Below, piece by piece: positions 7,725-9,666 of a DNA stretch of 9,666 nt (positions within the stretch are counted from its first letter, which is position 1; each line of letters starts with the position of its first letter). The stretch covers positions 22,410-32,075 of the forward strand of contig DPLM01000191.1 of assembly GCA_003541985.1 (NCBI GenBank). Reading direction: 5' to 3'. The notes beneath the pieces are model-generated. The model was not told the DNA's origin and ran no database searches. It saw only the letters and a list, made by a program, of their open reading frames with translations. The position numbers were made by a program, and so were the translations under genes. The DNA is from Deltaproteobacteria bacterium. Lineage in GTDB: Bacteria; SAR324; NAC60-12.

Positions 7725-8428
7725 TGTATGGTTAAGAGTCTGGTGCGTTCCCCGAACAGAGTGGTGCCCAGTCGAACCATTGTTGCGCCTTCTGCAATGG
7801 CGATTTGGTAGTCGGATGACATACCCATCGAAAGTTCTGTGAAAGCAGTCAGAGCGAGTTCCTCGCGGAGCTTTTCAAGCCAAGTACGAAGTTGTGAGAA
7901 GGTTCTACGGATTGTGTTTGCGTCATCTGTTGCCGCAGCCATCGTCATCAAACCTCTACAGTACAGCCACTGACAATTTTGCGTTTTCTCTAATAACCTG
8001 CACAAATTGTCGTAGTCACTGATTCCACTTTTGCTATTTTCCTGCGATAGATTGGCCTGCAATAGGATTTGCATGGGTTGGCCTTGCAGAGCACACTGCT
8101 TTTCAAGTAATTCCAATAACTCTTGAGAATCAACAGAATGAATCCAGTCGAAGCGCCCAGGGCAGAAGCGAGCCTTGTTTTTTTGCAAATGCCCGATCAA
8201 GTGCCATTCGATACCTGGGTTCTGTAGTCTTTCAATTTTTTCTGAAGCTTCCTGAACCCGATTTTCGCCGAAGCGCAACTGTCCAGCCTGGAAAGCTTCT
8301 GCGATTAGTTCACTAGGATGAGTCTTTGAGACGGCAATCAACTTGATTTCTTCCGGAGAGCGCCCAGCCTGTATTGCCAATTCAGCTAGTTCAGCACTCA
8401 ATTCGGTTAGGCGCTCTTTCAGACTCAT
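7721..8428 (-). CDS. yggS: YggS/PLPBP family pyridoxal-phosphate homeostasis protein
   Basis: The protein has 235 residues, normal for the family. Signatures in order are LIAVSKTHP with the PLP-binding Lys at about 35, FGENRVQEA, EWHLIGHLQKNK, the GLMTMA segment and the phosphate-binding C-terminal part LSMGMSSDYQIAIAEGATMVRLG, then FGER. The fold is a single-domain PLP-binding TIM barrel like the N-terminal domain of alanine racemase. It has no known catalytic activity and acts as a cytoplasmic PLP carrier or buffer that affects amino- and keto-acid balance. The start overlaps the stop of the SNase-like gene (ATGA), and its own stop overlaps the ruvA start in the same way. YggS genes often sit beside proC or cell-division genes; pairing with ruvA and ssb is less usual. 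Confidence 0.97.
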   Translation of the reverse strand: MSLKERLTELSAELAELAIQAGRSPEEIKLIAVSKTHPSELIAEAFQAGQLRFGENRVQEASEKIERLQNPGIEWHLIGHLQKNKARFCPGRFDWIHSVDSQELLELLEKQCALQGQPMQILLQANLSQENSKSGISDYDNLCRLLEKTQNCQWLYCRGLMTMAAATDDANTIRRTFSQLRTWLEKLREELALTAFTELSMGMSSDYQIAIAEGATMVRLGTTLFGERTRLLTIQ

Positions 8429-9060
8429 TGATTCGTACTGCCCTGCAGCTTTTCATCCCATAGTCCAACTTTTTTGTTCCGCGCCATTGCTTCGGCAGCC
8501 AAGAATTGCGGTTCATCAGGATTGACTCCTTCTGTCAGCAAATAGAAGGACCAGCCGTTTTGCACTATCCAGAGATTAACGTTTGTGTCACCAGACAACA
8601 CGATGCCGTTGAGCCGATAAAGCTCTTCTTGCAACTCATATTCTACTCTAACAGATCGACCGCTGAAAGACTTGCCCAACTCAAAAGCTACTTTTTTCTG
8701 GAACCATTTGTTGTATTCTTTGCCTCGGTTAATCGATAGTTTGGGAGATACATACTGTAGATAGACTCGAATTTCCTGTCGACTTAGGTTGAGACTACTT
8801 TTCGAGAGTTGATAAGTCCATTTTCGGAACTCACCACGATCGTCGATTCTTAGCCAAATGCTCTCAGAATCTGCTACACGAGATACGATACCATTAACTA
8901 TCTGACGCTGTGGGGCGTTCGTTTTTACACTGGTCGTCTTATTCTTAGCTCCTTCGAATAGTTTGCTACGGATACGCTCTGTATCAAGTAGAGAAGACTG
9001 TGCAAATGGTAGTGCTGGAAGCCAACAAGTCAGAAACAGGAGCAAAATGAGGTGCTTCAT
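8425..9060 (-). CDS. Secreted staphylococcal-nuclease-like (SNase/TNase fold) protein, possibly catalytically degenerate
   Basis: The protein has 211 residues from the ATG at 9060. The frame is open 43 codons further up (to 9189), but MKHLILLLFLTCWLPALPFA is a clear signal peptide, so 9060 is the start; there is no good Shine-Dalgarno. The product should be periplasmic or exported. The SNase resemblance is in residues 54-203: IVSRVADSESIWLRI (matches the DGDT strand), IRVYLQYVSPK, the helix WFQKKVAFELGKSF, VRVEY, YRLNGIVLSGDTNVNLWIVQNGW and the ending AAEAMARNKKVGLW. Aligned by eye to staphylococcal nuclease, the two arginines (R98, R149) remain, but the TPE glutamate is Lys (SPK) and the Ca2+-binding Asp residues are altered. 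It may therefore bind nucleic acid or protein without cutting DNA. It is the first gene of the minus-strand cluster, coupled to yggS, and divergent from lptD. Confidence 0.72.
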   Translation of the reverse strand: MKHLILLLFLTCWLPALPFAQSSLLDTERIRSKLFEGAKNKTTSVKTNAPQRQIVNGIVSRVADSESIWLRIDDRGEFRKWTYQLSKSSLNLSRQEIRVYLQYVSPKLSINRGKEYNKWFQKKVAFELGKSFSGRSVRVEYELQEELYRLNGIVLSGDTNVNLWIVQNGWSFYLLTEGVNPDEPQFLAAEAMARNKKVGLWDEKLQGSTNQ

Positions 9061-9094
9061 CGGATTTCTGGTGAAAATGGTTGTATGATTCGAA

Positions 9095-9109
9095 TCCTGA
9101 CGATCAGGA
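9095..9109. repeat. Inverted repeat TCCTGA-CGA-TCAGGA in the divergent region
   Basis: A perfect 6-bp inverted repeat with a 3-base spacer. It lies just downstream of the suggested minus-strand -10 (9110-9115), so it would cover the transcription start or form a small hairpin at the 5' end of the SNase-like mRNA. It could be an operator or a stabilising hairpin. It is not a terminator for either strand, because no T-run follows. Confidence 0.4.
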
Positions 9110-9137
9110 ATTAGACTGCAAAAAAGTTGCATCTCTA
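9110..9137 (-). promoter_or_regulatory. Candidate sigma-70-type promoter for the SNase-yggS-ruvA-ssb cluster
   Basis: On the minus strand, TAGAGA (9137-9132, 4 of 6 to TTGACA), a 16-base spacer and TCTAAT (9115-9110, 5 of 6 to TATAAT). The start of transcription would fall near 9103, about 43 bases before the ATG at 9060. The spacer holds an inverted repeat, TGCAA-N5-TTGCA (9117-9131). Called by eye only. Confidence 0.35.
9117..9131. repeat. Inverted repeat TGCAA-AAAAG-TTGCA
   Basis: A 5-bp inverted repeat around an A-rich centre, lying exactly between the proposed -35 and -10 of the minus-strand promoter and overlapping the proposed -35 of lptD. The position would suit an operator acting on both divergent genes, but a repeat this short can arise by chance. 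Confidence 0.25.
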
Positions 9138-9155
9138 CAGGAGTCTTCGTAAATT
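9127..9155 (+). promoter_or_regulatory. Candidate promoter for lptD
   Basis: TTGCAT (9127-9132), a 17-base spacer and TAAATT (9150-9155), matching the sigma-70 consensus at 3 of 6 and 4 of 6 positions. It would start transcription near 9162, about 35 bases before the lptD ATG. It overlaps the minus-strand promoter, so the two may compete. The match is weak and was made by eye. Confidence 0.25.
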
Positions 9156-9196
9156 GAGCTTCTTGTTCTGTTCTGTCAACCACAACCATTTCCTAC

Positions 9197-9666
9197 ATGT
9201 ATCACGGTCACAGCCGGTTACTTTGCCTATGGTTGGTCTGGCTGTTTTTTTGGGGATATACTTGTTCCCTACAGGCCCAGCCAACTGATCTGCGTGTCGA
9301 GGCCCGCTCTTACATATTTGATCCTGAAACAGAAATCTATCGTTATGAAGATGCTCGCTTCGAATGGGGTACTATCGCACTTGAAGGTCAGAAAGTCGAG
9401 TTCTTGCGCAAGGAAAACCTGATCGTTGCTCAAGGGTTTGTTCGACTGCGAGAAGGTTCGATTACGCTGATTGCTGAAGGGTTGGAAATCAATTTAGATG
9501 ATAACTCCGGTGTCTTTCGGGAAGTCTTCTTTTTCGATGCAAAAACAGAGGCTTACATAACAGCTCGTGAGATACGTCGTGTTCCAGAAGGGTACTTCAT
9601 CGGATATGACTGTACGTTCACAACTTGTATTCCTGAACAACCTGCCTGGGAAATTCGCGGTAGTAC
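9197..9666 (+). CDS. lptD: LptD (OstA/Imp), outer-membrane LPS assembly protein, N-terminal part (cut by window end)
   Basis: The frame is open from the ATG at 9197 to the right edge, giving about 156 residues. A signal peptide (charged start, hydrophobic LWLVWLFFWGY, cleavage near SLQA/QP) leads into an OstA/LptA-like beta-jellyroll: RVEARSYIFDPETEIYRYED, FEWGTIALEGQKVEF, LIVAQGFVRLREGS and ITLIAEGLEINLD follow the repeating strand pattern. The CTFTTCIPEQPAWEIRG segment has the Cys pair and PAWEIR motif seen where the LptD jellyroll meets the barrel. LptD with LptE inserts lipopolysaccharide into the outer leaflet; its disulfides matter for assembly. The beta-barrel would lie beyond the window. 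No Shine-Dalgarno is visible, and no better in-frame start keeps the signal peptide. It is divergent from the SNase-like gene. Confidence 0.88.
   Translation, partial: MYHGHSRLLCLWLVWLFFWGYTCSLQAQPTDLRVEARSYIFDPETEIYRYEDARFEWGTIALEGQKVEFLRKENLIVAQGFVRLREGSITLIAEGLEINLDDNSGVFREVFFFDAKTEAYITAREIRRVPEGYFIGYDCTFTTCIPEQPAWEIRGS

Noticed and set aside
9151..9179. Perfect TTGACA (-35) on the minus strand at 9179-9174
   Set aside because: At 16-18 bases the best -10 candidates match only 2-3 of 6 positions, and the position sits next to the lptD start. The pair at 9110-9137 fits better overall.
9061..9189. N-terminal extension of 43 codons on the SNase-like gene
   Set aside because: It would bury the clear signal peptide that begins at the ATG at 9060, and it runs through the divergent promoter region almost to the lptD start.
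1..9666. Mobile elements, CRISPR arrays, tRNA or rRNA genes, phage or toxin-antitoxin modules
   Set aside because: No transposase, integrase, regularly spaced repeats, cloverleaf-like sequence or target-site duplications were seen; the coding content looks like ordinary chromosomal genes.

Overview
The window looks like chromosomal DNA of a Gram-negative bacterium. It holds the start of an LptD outer-membrane LPS assembly gene, a periplasmic M23 peptidase with a membrane anchor, and the first two genes of an alternative complex III (ACIII, act) operon. ACIII is a quinol-oxidising respiratory complex found in Bacteroidetes, many delta-type proteobacterial lineages, Acidobacteria, Planctomycetes and others. 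With LptD, a GAF/HD-GYP protein and moderate GC, a delta-proteobacterium-like lineage (SAR324-like, for example) is possible. That is a low-confidence inference; nothing here fixes the taxon.

Layout. Everything except the right end is on the minus strand. Reading in the direction of transcription, from right to left: a short divergent control region (9061-9196) separates lptD (plus strand, cut by the window end) from a tight minus-strand cluster. The cluster runs: secreted SNase-like protein (8425-9060), yggS (7721-8428), ruvA (7110-7724), ssb (6596-7096), an unrecognised protein (5516-6586), a GAF/HD-GYP phosphodiesterase-like protein (3470-5449) and an M23 peptidase (2108-3433). The first two junctions are 4-base ATGA overlaps. 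The later gaps are 13, 9, 66 and 36 bases, so the seven genes could be one transcript. A 256-base gap then precedes actA (1084-1851) and actB (1-1061, cut by the left end), the beginning of a separate respiratory operon.

How the genes fit together. The front of the cluster is housekeeping: PLP homeostasis (YggS), Holliday-junction processing (RuvA) and ssDNA binding (SSB). The back is signalling and envelope: an unknown protein and an HD-GYP protein that seem to share a related N-terminal alpha/beta segment, followed by a membrane-anchored peptidoglycan hydrolase. ActA and ActB would supply the pentaheme cytochrome c and the iron-sulfur/molybdopterin-like subunit of ACIII.

I see no mobile element, CRISPR array, tRNA or rRNA. 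The points most worth a second look are the paired unknown/HD-GYP proteins with related N-termini, the roughly 115-residue insertion inside the HD-GYP catalytic domain, the SNase-like protein that seems to have lost catalytic acidic residues, and the cysteine-containing insertion in ActA. I did not find a clear, wholly new system.
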